Shown: positions 42,559-51,461, counted from the stretch's first letter. The stretch is 64,000 nt of DNA from Polaribacter butkevichii (GCF_038024105.1 NZ_CP150661.1:2127001-2191000), one strand, 5' to 3'. The notes: a model not told the origin generated them from the letters alone. Numbers and translations: made by a program.

Positions 42559-43320
42559 TTACAAGCCTCTTTCTTTTTTTATTTGTTCGTAAGCTGCCTG
42601 TATGCTCTGAAACTTTTCGTTGGCACCTTTTAAATGTTCTTCTCCTAAACCTTGTAATTTATCTGGATGGTATTTTTTTACCATTTTTCTGTAACCACTT
42701 TTTACCTCTGCATCTGTGGCTGTTTTTTCTAGTTCTAAAATTTTATAAGCATTCTCTGAAGAATCATAAAACATGGCTTTTATAGATTCAAAATCATTTT
42801 GATTGATGTATAAATAGCCCGCAATTTTTCTAATTTCTTCTACTTCTGTTTCTGACACAAATTGATCTGCTTTTGCAATACCAAACAAAAAGTGCAACAA
42901 TTGTAAACGTGATGCATGCGACATGTTTTGTCTGATTTGAATACAAACCTGACGTGCAGAAACTTGCTTTTTTATAATTCCGTTAAAAAGTTTAAACGCA
43001 TTGTTTGCTCTTTCTTTACCATACATCCCCACAAATTGAGCACGTACAAAATCTAGCTCTCTTTGATCTACTTTTCCGTCAGATTTTATTACTATGGATG
43101 CCAAAACAAGTAAACTCATTTCAAAATCTCCAGATTGTGTGTCTGCAGTACTTCTACTACCTCTTTGTCTGCTTCTTTCGTAATCTAGTTGTTCTTCATT
43201 TAAATCTTTTTCTGAAAAACCATCTACAAAACTACCTACTGCAAAACCAATGGCTGCACCTATTGGACCCCCAAAAGTAAATCCTAAACCTGCTCCTAAC
43301 CATTTTGTAAAACTTCCCAT
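42559..43320 (-). CDS. TerB-like and DnaJ-domain protein (DjlA-like co-chaperone)
   Basis: A 253-residue protein. A Gly-rich N-terminal membrane-associating segment (GAGLGFTFGGPIGAAIGFAVGS) is followed by a helical TerB-like domain (residues about 65-175) and a C-terminal J domain with HPD at 218-220. This is the DjlA layout: a membrane-bound co-chaperone that stimulates DnaK ATPase. It diverges from the bacilliredoxin gene. Confidence 0.9.
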   Translation of the reverse strand: MGSFTKWLGAGLGFTFGGPIGAAIGFAVGSFVDGFSEKDLNEEQLDYERSRQRGSRSTADTQSGDFEMSLLVLASIVIKSDGKVDQRELDFVRAQFVGMYGKERANNAFKLFNGIIKKQVSARQVCIQIRQNMSHASRLQLLHFLFGIAKADQFVSETEVEEIRKIAGYLYINQNDFESIKAMFYDSSENAYKILELEKTATDAEVKSGYRKMVKKYHPDKLQGLGEEHLKGANEKFQSIQAAYEQIKKERGL

Positions 43321-43505
43321 TTATTTATTTTTTTAAAGAGGCAAAGTTACAAAGTTATTTAGTTGAAATGTAAAACGTTTTAAAGTTTATAAAGCCAAAG
43401 GGTTCTTATGCATGAAGGATTGTAGCATTTGTTTGAGCTCTTTTTTGTTTTTCTCAAAAAAAGCGAGTGCCTTTCGACTTCGCTCAAGATAAACTCGAAG
43501 CCTAA

Positions 43506-43555
43506 CCATTTTTAAATAAAAGTGTAGTGACAACGAAACTTTTATTTAAAAATGG
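43506..43555. repeat. 18-bp perfect inverted repeat in a 362-base divergent gap
   Basis: CCATTTTTAAATAAAAGT at 43506-43523 is exactly complementary to 43538-43555, with a 14-base loop, and is followed by the palindrome GGGCATGCCC. Just upstream, 43468-43502 carries a remnant with CGACTTCGCTC. The gap separates divergent genes, so this is not a terminator of either. The rest of 43321-43682 shows only the brx promoter. Confidence 0.6.
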
Positions 43556-43655
43556 GCATGCCCAAAAATAAAAAGAACTTTATGATATCAATTTTATTGA
43601 TGTTTCTATTGATACTACCATTTTTAAGTATGTTGAATTTTGTAAAACAAATACC

Positions 43656-43663
43656 TATCTTTG
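43656..43663 (+). promoter_or_regulatory. Promoter of the bacilliredoxin gene
   Basis: TATCTTTG matches TAnnTTTG; a TTG at 43633 gives 20 bases of spacing, within the usual flavobacterial range. The ATG is 20 bases downstream. Confidence 0.55.
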
Positions 43664-43682
43664 CATTTTAAATTTAGAAAAT

Positions 43683-44093
43683 ATGTATCCAGAAGAATTA
43701 GTAAAACCAATGCGCGATGAGTTAATCAAAGCTGGTTTTGAAGCATTATATACAAGTGAAGATGTTGAAAACGCAATGTCTAAAAAAGGAACAACTTTAG
43801 TGATGGTAAACTCTGTTTGTGGTTGTGCAGCAGGTACTGCTAGACCAGGGGCAATTGCTTCTCTTGGGGCTGAGAAAACACCAACAAACTTAACAACTGT
43901 TTTTGCAGGTGTGGAAAAAGAATCTACACAAAGAGCACGTGAGTTTATGGTACCTTTTCCTCCATCATCGCCAGCAATTGCATTGTTTAAAGATGGTAAT
44001 TTAGTGCACATGCTAGAGCGCCACCATATTGAAGGTAGATCTGCACAAATGATTGCACAAAACTTAGCGCAGGCTTACGAAGAGTTTTGTTAA
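43683..44093 (+). CDS. BrxA/BrxB family bacilliredoxin
   Basis: A 136-residue thioredoxin-fold protein with the signature CGC active site (Cys46-Gly47-Cys48 in VCGCAAGTARPG) and the family's MYPEELVKPMRDEL start. In Firmicutes it removes bacillithiol from mixed disulfides; in Bacteroidota it probably performs a similar de-thiolation or disulfide role. A strong terminator follows. Confidence 0.93.
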   Translation: MYPEELVKPMRDELIKAGFEALYTSEDVENAMSKKGTTLVMVNSVCGCAAGTARPGAIASLGAEKTPTNLTTVFAGVEKESTQRAREFMVPFPPSSPAIALFKDGNLVHMLERHHIEGRSAQMIAQNLAQAYEEFC

Positions 44094-44113
44094 TCTTTAA
44101 AAGAAACAAGATT

Positions 44114-44141
44114 AAAACCACGTAAATTACGTGGTTTTTTT
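44114..44141 (+). terminator. Intrinsic terminator after the bacilliredoxin gene
   Basis: AAAACCACGTAA/TTACGTGGTTTT with a 1-base centre, followed by a T-run. Confidence 0.85.
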
Positions 44142-44292
44142 ATGTCTTATAATTACGTATCTACCCTACCAAAAACCCTAAAAACTTAAAAAACAAAACT
44201 TTACATTTATTTAAATTTTAAATAACATAGCCCCTTTAATAAAAAAGTTCCTTTGTTTAGTATTTATACTTTTTAACTAACTTATTTTATTT

Positions 44293-45249
44293 ATGGAAAT
44301 AACAGTAATGTATTTAGGTTTTATCTTAGCTGCTTACTCAGTTGTAGGAAACGACACAATACAAACGTTAGGTACTTTTTTAAGTTCTAATGAACGTAAA
44401 AAATGGTGGGTTTTGTGGATTTTTGCGGGTAGCATATTAACTATAACCTTAATTTACGGATACTTTACACACAATGGAGATGTCTCTTATGGTAGGTTGT
44501 CTAAATATCCATTACCAGAACCATTTGCTTGGTATTATATTTTACCTCCAATAGTGTTAATGATTTTAACTCGAACGGGAATTCCTGTAAGTACCTCTTT
44601 TTTAATACTTACTTTTTTTAATGAAAAGAATTTAACGGATATGGTTTTAAAATCTATGTCTGGATATTTAGTCGCTTTTGGAACCGCAATTGTATTGTAT
44701 TTAATCATATCTAAAACTGTTGAAAAGAAATTTATTGAAAATCCGATTACAAATAGTCAGAAAAATATATGGACCGCCTTACAGTGGTTATCTACAGGTT
44801 TTTTATGGTCGCAATGGTTAATTCAAGATTTTGCAAATATTTACGTGTACCTACCAAGGTCTTTAAATATTTGGGAACTGGCAGGTTCTTTAATTATTAT
44901 TTTAGGACTTTTAGCTTTTATAATTGCTTCTAAAGGTGGAGCAATACAAAGCATTATCCGTTCTAAAACAAATACGGTAGACATACGTGCTGCTACTTTA
45001 ATTGACTTTACTTATGGTATTGTACTTTTCTATTTTAAAGAATTAAACAACGTACCTATGAGTACTACTTGGGTATTTATAGGGATTTTAGCAGGTAGAG
45101 AAATTGCATTAAACTTAGTATTGCGTAAAAATGATGCTCGTAAAGAAATGTTTAAAAGTTTAGGTAAAGACTTATTTAAAGTATCTATAGGACTTATAGT
45201 AAGCATACTACTTGTTTATGGCGTAAAATTTTTAGCAACTTCATTTTAA
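44293..45249 (+). CDS. Divergent PiT-like permease
   Basis: A 318-residue membrane protein with about nine hydrophobic segments. GNDTIQTLGTF at residues 19-29, GIPVSTSFLILTF near 98, QDFANIYVYLP near 182 and NNVPMSTTWVFIGILAGRE near 255 echo PiT landmarks (G-x-ND and P-x-STT). It is shorter than the transporter at 20556 and has no PhoU-like tail. The substrate may be phosphate, sulfate or another oxyanion. The porin gene starts 9 bases later, so they form an operon with the Usp gene. I see no Pho-box-like repeat upstream. Confidence 0.65.
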   Translation: MEITVMYLGFILAAYSVVGNDTIQTLGTFLSSNERKKWWVLWIFAGSILTITLIYGYFTHNGDVSYGRLSKYPLPEPFAWYYILPPIVLMILTRTGIPVSTSFLILTFFNEKNLTDMVLKSMSGYLVAFGTAIVLYLIISKTVEKKFIENPITNSQKNIWTALQWLSTGFLWSQWLIQDFANIYVYLPRSLNIWELAGSLIIILGLLAFIIASKGGAIQSIIRSKTNTVDIRAATLIDFTYGIVLFYFKELNNVPMSTTWVFIGILAGREIALNLVLRKNDARKEMFKSLGKDLFKVSIGLIVSILLVYGVKFLATSF

Positions 45250-45258
45250 GGCTGAACT

Positions 45259-46401
45259 ATGAAATTAAAAACGCATATTTTACTTAGCTCTTTATTTTAT
45301 TTTTCTATTTTTTGTAATGCTCAAATACAGAAAAATGGTATTGACACCGAAGAAAAAGGAATTGTAGTAGCAGACTTTCTTAAAATGTCTGGTAATTGGT
45401 TTATTGCTTATAGAGACGGTATTGCACAAACACAGGCTGATGATGAAAAAGGTCTTGTAAATGAACATAAAAGTGCATTTGTTTTAAAACGAAGTTACTT
45501 TACTTTAAAAAAAGATTTAAACGAAACCTTTTCCGTAAGATACACCATGGATTTGACAGTAGACAGAGATGGACCTGATGCTGGTAATATAGAAACAAGA
45601 TTAAAATACCTTTATGTTAAAGCCAAACCTAATTTTAATAGTACCGTATTTACAGGAAACTGGTTAGAAGTTGGTATGGTTCATACACCTTGGTTAGATT
45701 ATGAGCAAAAAATAAACACGTACAGAGTACAAGACAATATGTTTATTGAAAGAAATAAAATTTTTAATTCTGCCGATTTTGGTGTAACTTTTGGTGGTAA
45801 TATTGGCCCCAAAATGGATGAAAAATTCTTAAAAGAAATTAACGGAGCTATGCCTGGTAAATACGCCAGTTATGTAATTGGTATTTATAACGGAGCAGGA
45901 TATTCTGGTGAAGAAAAAAATAATAATAAAGTAATTTCCGGACGTTTATCTGTTAGACCATTTGCTAATACATTACCAGAACTTCACCTAAGTGGTTATT
46001 TTAATATTGGAAAAGGAAATAATGAAGAAGCACCAGATTTTAACCAGGTTTTGGGTTTTATAACTTATACAGGAAAACAACTAACCTTAACAGCACAAAC
46101 ACATAAAGGTGTTGGAGATTTTAGAGCGAGTTATTTATATGAAGGCACCAACAAACCTATTAAAAATAATGGATATAGTTTTTTTGGGGAATATAAGATT
46201 AAGAAATCTCCATTAGCCATTTGGGGAAGATACGATTCCTTTCACTTAAAAACAGATGATTTTAGAGGTACTAAACGTTATATTGGAGGAGTGTCTTACA
46301 CCGTTAATAAATATTTACGATTAATTTTAAATGCAGAACATAACGACAAAGCATTAAACGAAAATAATATTTATGAACTAAATCTAGAAGTATCATTTTA
46401 A
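45259..46401 (+). CDS. OprO/OprP-like porin, second copy
   Basis: A 380-residue outer-membrane barrel with a signal peptide (ends CNAQ). Strands such as FVLKRSYFTLKKDLNETFSVRYTMDL, EVGMVHTPWLDYEQKIN and a C-terminal YELNLEVSF fit the anion-selective porin family. It is distant from the porin at 19261. It sits between the PiT-like permease and a universal stress protein with short gaps (9 and 12 bases), suggesting a second anion-uptake operon with a different trigger. Confidence 0.78.
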   Translation: MKLKTHILLSSLFYFSIFCNAQIQKNGIDTEEKGIVVADFLKMSGNWFIAYRDGIAQTQADDEKGLVNEHKSAFVLKRSYFTLKKDLNETFSVRYTMDLTVDRDGPDAGNIETRLKYLYVKAKPNFNSTVFTGNWLEVGMVHTPWLDYEQKINTYRVQDNMFIERNKIFNSADFGVTFGGNIGPKMDEKFLKEINGAMPGKYASYVIGIYNGAGYSGEEKNNNKVISGRLSVRPFANTLPELHLSGYFNIGKGNNEEAPDFNQVLGFITYTGKQLTLTAQTHKGVGDFRASYLYEGTNKPIKNNGYSFFGEYKIKKSPLAIWGRYDSFHLKTDDFRGTKRYIGGVSYTVNKYLRLILNAEHNDKALNENNIYELNLEVSF

Positions 46402-46413
46402 AAACACATTAGC

Positions 46414-47256
46414 ATGAAAAATATATTGTTTCCAACAGACTTTTCAGAAATTTCTTTAAACGCTTTTGCATACGCTATGGCATATGCTCAAAAATTAGAA
46501 GCTACTTTAATTGTGTATCACTCTTACCACGAAGACACTTCGGTAGATGAAAAAACGCAATCTATTTATGATAAAATAGATATCGATAATTTTAGAAATA
46601 AAAAAGATAAATTTCCACCCTTCGAAAAACTTATTAAAGCTAGTAAAAAAGGAAATTTAAAAGTAAAATATATTGTAGATCAAGGTATTTTTGTAAACTC
46701 CTTATTTAAATATGTTGCCAAACGAGATGATAAAATTGAAATCATTATAATGGGAACACGTAATACAGGAAACAGTAGTCTCTTTAATATTTTTATGGAA
46801 ACGGATACTATTAAAATTTTAGAAGAAATAGACAAACCTGTTATTGCCGTTCCTGCAAAAGCCAAATTTGATGGAGACCTTAATAACATTATGTTTTTAG
46901 TAGATTATAGAGACGAAGAAATTGTACCTCTAGAAAAATTAACTAAAATTGCAAAAGAATTCAGTGCTCAATTACATGTTGTACACTTCGATTTAGCCCA
47001 CGGAGAATCTATTACTCCTTTAATGAATAAGTTTAAGGAAAACCTAACTGTTAATTACAAAAAAACAAAATTTATTTCTATTGATAGTATAAACCTAAAA
47101 GGATCATTAACAGAATATTGTCAAAAAAACGAAATAGATATGGTGTGTTTATTAAACCAAGAACGTAACTTATATCAGCGATTATTTACCTTTAGTTTAG
47201 CAGAAGATTTAATAAATCATATAGACATTCCGGTGATGGCTATTTATCTAAAATAA
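46414..47256 (+). CDS. Universal stress protein, tandem UspA domains
   Basis: A 280-residue protein of two UspA-like halves. The first is MKNILFPTDFSEISLNAFAYA with the nucleotide-loop-like IIIMGTRNTGNSSLFNIFMETDT (residues about 110-130). The second begins near residue 150 (NNIMFLVDYRDEE) and lacks a clear G-x-x-G loop. The last gene of the permease/porin operon; it probably signals energy or stress state to the transporter. Confidence 0.85.
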   Translation: MKNILFPTDFSEISLNAFAYAMAYAQKLEATLIVYHSYHEDTSVDEKTQSIYDKIDIDNFRNKKDKFPPFEKLIKASKKGNLKVKYIVDQGIFVNSLFKYVAKRDDKIEIIIMGTRNTGNSSLFNIFMETDTIKILEEIDKPVIAVPAKAKFDGDLNNIMFLVDYRDEEIVPLEKLTKIAKEFSAQLHVVHFDLAHGESITPLMNKFKENLTVNYKKTKFISIDSINLKGSLTEYCQKNEIDMVCLLNQERNLYQRLFTFSLAEDLINHIDIPVMAIYLK

Positions 47257-47298
47257 TTTTTAAATCAAAAGGAAACTAAGACCTAAGTTCATTTTTAA

Positions 47299-47306
47299 TA
47301 TTTTTG
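47299..47306 (+). promoter_or_regulatory. -7 promoter element very close to the HD gene start
   Basis: TATTTTTG matches TAnnTTTG but ends only 4 bases before the ATG at 47311, which would give a leaderless or nearly leaderless mRNA. Confidence 0.35.
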
Positions 47307-47310
47307 TAAA

Positions 47311-47970
47311 ATGAATAAAACCAACATTATAAATAATACCATTGCTTTTGTTAAGAAAGAATTAGAAAATGCAGAAGGAGGACACGATTGGTTTCATATA
47401 GAGCGTGTTTATAAGAATGCTATTTTAATTTCTAAAGAAGAAAAAGTAGATGCTTTTGTGGTTTCTTTAGGAGCTTTATTGCATGATATTGCAGACCCTA
47501 AATTTTATAATGGTGATGAAACTGTTGGCCCTAGAATGGCAGCTACTTTTTTAGAGAGGCAAAAAGTTGACAACGAGATAATAGAACATGTTGTTAGTAT
47601 TATCAACCATATTTCTTTTAAAAATTCTTTTGATAAAAAGGTAAAAACATTTACTTCTAAAGAATTAGAAGTGGTACAAGATGCAGACCGATTAGATGCT
47701 ATTGGGGCCATAGGTATTGCTCGATGTTTTAATTATGGTGGATTTAAAAATAGAGCACTTTATGATCCAGAAATTTCTCCGAATTTAAACATGACTAAAG
47801 AAGAGTACAAAAGTTCTTCTGCCCCAACCATAAATCACTTTTACGAAAAACTATTACTTTTAAAAGATAAAATGAACACTCTTTCTGGGCAAAAAATTGC
47901 TGCAGATAGGCATTCTTTTATGGTAAATTTTTTAGAACAATTTGATGATGAATGGAATGGTATTAAGTAG
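47311..47970 (+). CDS. HD domain metal-dependent phosphohydrolase
   Basis: A 219-residue YpgQ-like protein. The HD superfamily residues are visible: H in GGHDWFHIERV (residue about 24), HD in LLHDIADPKF (about 58), and the later D in VQDADRLDAIGAIGIAR. Such enzymes hydrolyse nucleotides or small phosphoesters; the substrate cannot be read here. Confidence 0.88.
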   Translation: MNKTNIINNTIAFVKKELENAEGGHDWFHIERVYKNAILISKEEKVDAFVVSLGALLHDIADPKFYNGDETVGPRMAATFLERQKVDNEIIEHVVSIINHISFKNSFDKKVKTFTSKELEVVQDADRLDAIGAIGIARCFNYGGFKNRALYDPEISPNLNMTKEEYKSSSAPTINHFYEKLLLLKDKMNTLSGQKIAADRHSFMVNFLEQFDDEWNGIK

Positions 47971-48014
47971 TTTTTTAGCTCTATTTTAACCTACGTTTAT
48001 ATATACGCTATTTT

Positions 48015-48887
48015 TTATTGCACCAAACTAATCATTTCACTTCTATATTTTGATGCTGATTTTCCTGTAAATTCTTTAAACAACTTATTAAAGTGAGAAA
48101 AATTATTAAATCCGCATTCAAAACAAATATCTGTAATACTTGTTTGACTTTCTGATAGTAATTTAGTTGCGTGTACAACCCTATATTCATTTACTAATTT
48201 TGTAAACGTTTTACCTGTTGTTTTCTTAAAAAACCTACAAAATGCAGGAACCGTCATACTCACTAAATTAGAAATTTCATCTAAACTAATATGTTGATTA
48301 AAGTTCTCGTTTATATGTTTAAAAATAATATCTATTTTACTACTATCTTGCGGTTGTGTTTCAAAAGCAAAACCATCTGCATTTAAAAGCGTATAATCTT
48401 CAGACTTAGAAAGGGTGTGTAATATTTCTAATAAAATTAAAATTTGCTTAAAACCTTTCTTTTCAGATATTTTTTCAATCCTTGGCCCTAATTTTTCTTT
48501 GGTTTTTACACCAAAAAGAATACCCTTTTTGGCTTTTTCAAACAAAATACTAATAGGTTTCATCTCTGGTACTTCAAAAAAATCTTCTCCTAAAAAATCT
48601 GGTTTAAATTGCACTAACGTTTCAGAACCATTTGTGGTTAACCTATCTGTAAATCCATTATGTGGCAAGTTAGAACCTATTAATAACAACTGACTATTAT
48701 TAAAGTATGATAAATGATTACCAATATGTCTTTTACCCTTACCTTTATTTACATAAACTAATTCTATTTCTGGGTGAAAGTGCCAAAATGCCTTTATTTG
48801 CTTTAAAAACTCAGTATGTTTTTTTACCAGTATAGAGCTTCCAAAATCTGGACTAATTTTTTCTAAAGTTGGTTTCACATTCATCAT
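48015..48887 (-). CDS. AraC-family transcriptional regulator
   Basis: A 290-residue regulator. The N-terminal cupin-like sensing domain (FWHFHPEIELVYVNKGKGKRHIGN) is followed by two AraC helix-turn-helix motifs (ISLDEISNLVSMTVPAFCRFF; ITDICFECGFNNFSHFNKLF) at residues about 190-285. It is divergent from the array of small secreted proteins. Its upstream region contains, on its own strand, a 15-bp sequence (48966-48952) also present before the array genes, so it is the prime candidate to control the array and itself. Confidence 0.92.
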   Translation of the reverse strand: MMNVKPTLEKISPDFGSSILVKKHTEFLKQIKAFWHFHPEIELVYVNKGKGKRHIGNHLSYFNNSQLLLIGSNLPHNGFTDRLTTNGSETLVQFKPDFLGEDFFEVPEMKPISILFEKAKKGILFGVKTKEKLGPRIEKISEKKGFKQILILLEILHTLSKSEDYTLLNADGFAFETQPQDSSKIDIIFKHINENFNQHISLDEISNLVSMTVPAFCRFFKKTTGKTFTKLVNEYRVVHATKLLSESQTSITDICFECGFNNFSHFNKLFKEFTGKSASKYRSEMISLVQ

Positions 48888-48951
48888 ATTCCTATTTTAA
48901 ATCAAATTTACAACACTATTTTCTAAAAAGCTGTATAAAATTAACAAAATT

Positions 48952-48966
48952 ATACTCTAAATTAAC
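48952..48966 (-). promoter_or_regulatory. Shared 15-bp element upstream of the AraC gene
   Basis: The minus strand reads GTTAATTTAGAGTAT, identical to the first 15 bases of the conserved element before array copies 2-5. It lies 65 to 79 bases from the AraC ATG. Confidence 0.5.
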
Positions 48967-48994
48967 TTTACTTTGTTTTAACATATAAATAACA

Positions 48995-49059
48995 GATAAT
49001 TTAGCATACAAATATGCCAATACTGATGTTTTCTTAGCAAAACTTCTGCCATAAATTTG
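48995..49059 (+). promoter_or_regulatory. Promoter and conserved upstream element of array copy 1
   Basis: A 31-base element (48995-49025) matches the consensus of the other copies at 22 of 31 positions. It abuts the -33 region, where ATG replaces TTG. TAAATTTG (49052-49059) is the -7 box. Spacing is identical to the other four copies. Confidence 0.6.
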
Positions 49060-49090
49060 CAGTGTTATTAATTTATAAAATAACTAAAAG

Positions 49091-49675
49091 ATGAAAACAA
49101 AAATGAAAATAGTTATAATAGTAGCATTAATGTTCGGAACATTAATTGGATACGCAAACAATAATATAAGTGACAACGATCTTAAAGCTAAGAAAACAGT
49201 AAAGGTTGAATTTAATAATGTAAAAAAAGGACAAACTTTAACCATTAAAAATGGTGAAGGGGTAGCTGTTTATAATAATGAAATTAAAAATTCTGGAAAT
49301 TATTCTAAAACTTTTGATTTTTCTGCTTTAGAAGACGGAATTTATACTGCGGAATTAAATAAAGATTTTGAAATTATTATCAAACAATTTTTCGTTAAAA
49401 ATGGTTTGGTTACTTTTTTAAACAATAAAAATGAAAAAGTTTTTAAACCAGTAATTAGAGTAGAAAATAATTTACTGTATGTTTCTAAAATTGCTTTTAA
49501 TAATGAACCTTTAAAAGTTGCTATCTATTATAATAATGAAGAAATTTTATCTGATACAATAGAAGGTAATCAAATCTTAAAAAGAATCTACAAATTATCG
49601 GAAGGACAAAATGGTAATTATAAAGTTATCGTTAGTACTAATGATAGATCTTATGTAAAGAATCTTACAATATAA
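49091..49675 (+). CDS. Small secreted two-domain beta protein, array copy 1
   Basis: A 194-residue exported protein (signal ends LIGYA). Two beta-sandwich domains, about residues 35-110 and 110-194, each look like a T9SS type A sorting domain without cargo (KGQTLTIKN, DGIYTAEL; PLKVAIYYNNEEIL, GNYKVIVSTNDRSYVKNLTI). First of five tandem paralogues; copies 1 and 2 form one subgroup (FNNV/FTNVKKGQTL). It probably sits in the periplasm or at the surface. Function unknown. Confidence 0.75.
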   Translation: MKTKMKIVIIVALMFGTLIGYANNNISDNDLKAKKTVKVEFNNVKKGQTLTIKNGEGVAVYNNEIKNSGNYSKTFDFSALEDGIYTAELNKDFEIIIKQFFVKNGLVTFLNNKNEKVFKPVIRVENNLLYVSKIAFNNEPLKVAIYYNNEEILSDTIEGNQILKRIYKLSEGQNGNYKVIVSTNDRSYVKNLTI

Positions 49676-49721
49676 AAATTTAGTTAATTGTTTCGTCAAA
49701 TTACTGCTATAATTTGATGGT

Positions 49722-49750
49722 AAAAGCGAGTCCAAAAGGACTCGCTTTTT
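49722..49750 (+). terminator. Terminator of array copy 1
   Basis: AAAAGCGAGTCC/GGACTCGCTTTT with an AAAA loop and T-run. An extra hairpin (TCAAATTA/TAATTTGA) precedes it. The same pair of hairpins follows copies 2, 3 and 4. Confidence 0.9.
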
Positions 49751-49859
49751 ATTTGTAAAACACTTTTACACACAATATTCTCTATACTTCAAAATTATTT
49801 ACAATTAACACAAATATATTCTATTTTAACTTAACAATTAATTTACAAAGCCTTAACGT

Positions 49860-49924
49860 GTTAATTTAGAGTATTTATTTACCAATTCTGTTGTTTTTAA
49901 AACAAAACTTCTACCATAAATTTG
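49860..49924 (+). promoter_or_regulatory. Promoter and conserved upstream element of array copy 2
   Basis: The 31-base element 49860-49890 starts GTTAATTTAGAGTATTTATT and is directly followed by TTG (49891) and, 23 bases on, TAAATTTG (49917-49924). The element overlaps TTAACGTGTTAA, an imperfect palindrome. Confidence 0.7.
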
Positions 49925-49955
49925 CAGTGTTATTAATATTTAAAATAACCAAAAG

Positions 49956-50540
49956 ATGAAAACAAAAATGAAAAAAATTATAGTAGTAGCATTAATGTTT
50001 GGAACATTAATTGGATACGCAAACGAGCATACAAACAACAATGATCTTGAAGCAAAGAAAACTGTTAAAGTAGAATTTACTAATGTAAAAAAAGGACAAA
50101 CTCTAAGTATTAAAAACAACCAAGGTGTAACTGTTTACAATAATGAAATTAAAAATTCTGGAACTTATTCTAAGACTTTTGATTTTTCTGCTTTAGAAGA
50201 CGGAATCTATGCAGCTGAATTAAATAAAGATTTTGAAATTGTAATTAAACAATTTTACGTTAAAAATGGTTTGGTTACTTTTTTAAACAACAAAAACGAA
50301 AAAGTTTTTAAGCCTGTTGTTAGAGCAGAAAAACATTTATTATATGTTTCTAAAATTAATTTTAATAACCAACCTCTAAAGATTGTTATTTATTATAAAA
50401 ATGAAGCGATTCTTTCTGAAACTATTGAAGGAGAAAAATTCTTAAAAAGAGTGTATAAATTATCAGAAAATGAAGCTGGTAATTACAAAGTAATTATTAG
50501 CACAAATGATAGATCTTATGCAAAAGATTTTACAATATAA
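49956..50540 (+). CDS. Small secreted two-domain beta protein, array copy 2
   Basis: A 194-residue paralogue closest to copy 1 (same QTLSIKNNQGV/TVYNNEIKNSG subgroup; KPVVRAEKHLLYVSKI). Signal peptide ends LIGYA. It ends NDRSYAKDFTI. The start is the ATG at 49956; a second Met follows five codons later. Tandem spacing to copy 1 is 865 bases. Confidence 0.75.
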   Translation: MKTKMKKIIVVALMFGTLIGYANEHTNNNDLEAKKTVKVEFTNVKKGQTLSIKNNQGVTVYNNEIKNSGTYSKTFDFSALEDGIYAAELNKDFEIVIKQFYVKNGLVTFLNNKNEKVFKPVVRAEKHLLYVSKINFNNQPLKIVIYYKNEAILSETIEGEKFLKRVYKLSENEAGNYKVIISTNDRSYAKDFTI

Positions 50541-50589
50541 AAATTAAGTTAATTGTTTTATCAAATTACTGCTATAATTTGATGATGAT

Positions 50590-50618
50590 AAAAGCGAGTC
50601 CAAAAGGACTCGCTTTTT
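50590..50618 (+). terminator. Terminator of array copy 2
   Basis: Same AAAAGCGAGTCC/GGACTCGCTTTT hairpin and T-run as copy 1. Confidence 0.9.
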
Positions 50619-50704
50619 ATTTTAAAACTATTTTCTAAATTACATATAATTACCATAAATATATTCTATTTTAACTTAACAATTAATTTACAACGCATTA
50701 ACAT

Positions 50705-50769
50705 GTTAATTTAGAGTATTTATTTACCAATTCTGTTGTTTTTAAAACTTAACTACTAACATACCTTTG
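50705..50769 (+). promoter_or_regulatory. Promoter and conserved upstream element of array copy 3
   Basis: 31-base element 50705-50735, TTG at 50736, 23-base spacer, TACCTTTG at 50762-50769. It overlaps the perfect palindrome TTAACATGTTAA. Confidence 0.7.
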
Positions 50770-50798
50770 TAGTGTTATTAATTCTAAAATGAAAAGAA

Positions 50799-51383
50799 AT
50801 GAGAACAACTATGAAAACAATTTTAGTAGTAGCATTAATGTTCGGAACATTAATTGGATACGCAAATGAGAATACAGGATCTACAGATGCTGTAACTGTA
50901 AAAAGAGTTAAAGTTGAATACAAATCTGTAAAGAAAGGACATGCTTTAACCATTAAAAATGAAAACGGAATTACAATATATAAACAAGTCATTCAAAATT
51001 CTGGAACCTATTCTAAAACATTTGATTTAACTAATTTAGAAGATGGTATTTACACCACCGAATTAGATAAAGACTTTGAAATTGATGTAAAAAAATTAGA
51101 AGTTAAAGATGGTTTTGTTACCTTCTTAAAAGAAGAAAATAAGAAAATTTTTAAACCTGTAATTAGAGCAGAAGGAGATTTAGTATTAATTTCTAAAATT
51201 GATTTTAATAAACAGCCTATAAAAGTAATTCTATATCATGATAACAATCTTATTCATTCTGAAAAGATTGAAGGCAAAGAAATTTTAAACAGAGTTTATA
51301 ATGTATCTAAAAGAGAAAAAGGAACATATAAAGTAGTTGTTTATGCAGACAATAGAATGTATGTAAAAGATTTTACAATATAA
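50799..51383 (+). CDS. Small secreted two-domain beta protein, array copy 3
   Basis: A 194-residue paralogue of the second subgroup (VKKGHALTIKN, TIYKQVIQNSG, LDKDFEIDVKKLEVKDGFVTFL). It is nearly identical to copy 4 from residue 40 on, so one arose recently from the other. Signal peptide ends LIGYA; the C-terminus is YVKDFTI. Repeat unit 843 bases. Confidence 0.75.
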   Translation: MRTTMKTILVVALMFGTLIGYANENTGSTDAVTVKRVKVEYKSVKKGHALTIKNENGITIYKQVIQNSGTYSKTFDLTNLEDGIYTTELDKDFEIDVKKLEVKDGFVTFLKEENKKIFKPVIRAEGDLVLISKIDFNKQPIKVILYHDNNLIHSEKIEGKEILNRVYNVSKREKGTYKVVVYADNRMYVKDFTI

Positions 51384-51432
51384 AAATTAAGTTAATTGTT
51401 TTATCAAATTACTGCTATAATTTGATGATGAT

Positions 51433-51461
51433 AAAAGCGAGTCCAAAAGGACTCGCTTTTT
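51433..51461 (+). terminator. Terminator of array copy 3
   Basis: Same GCGAGTCC/GGACTCGC hairpin with T-run as the other copies. Confidence 0.9.
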
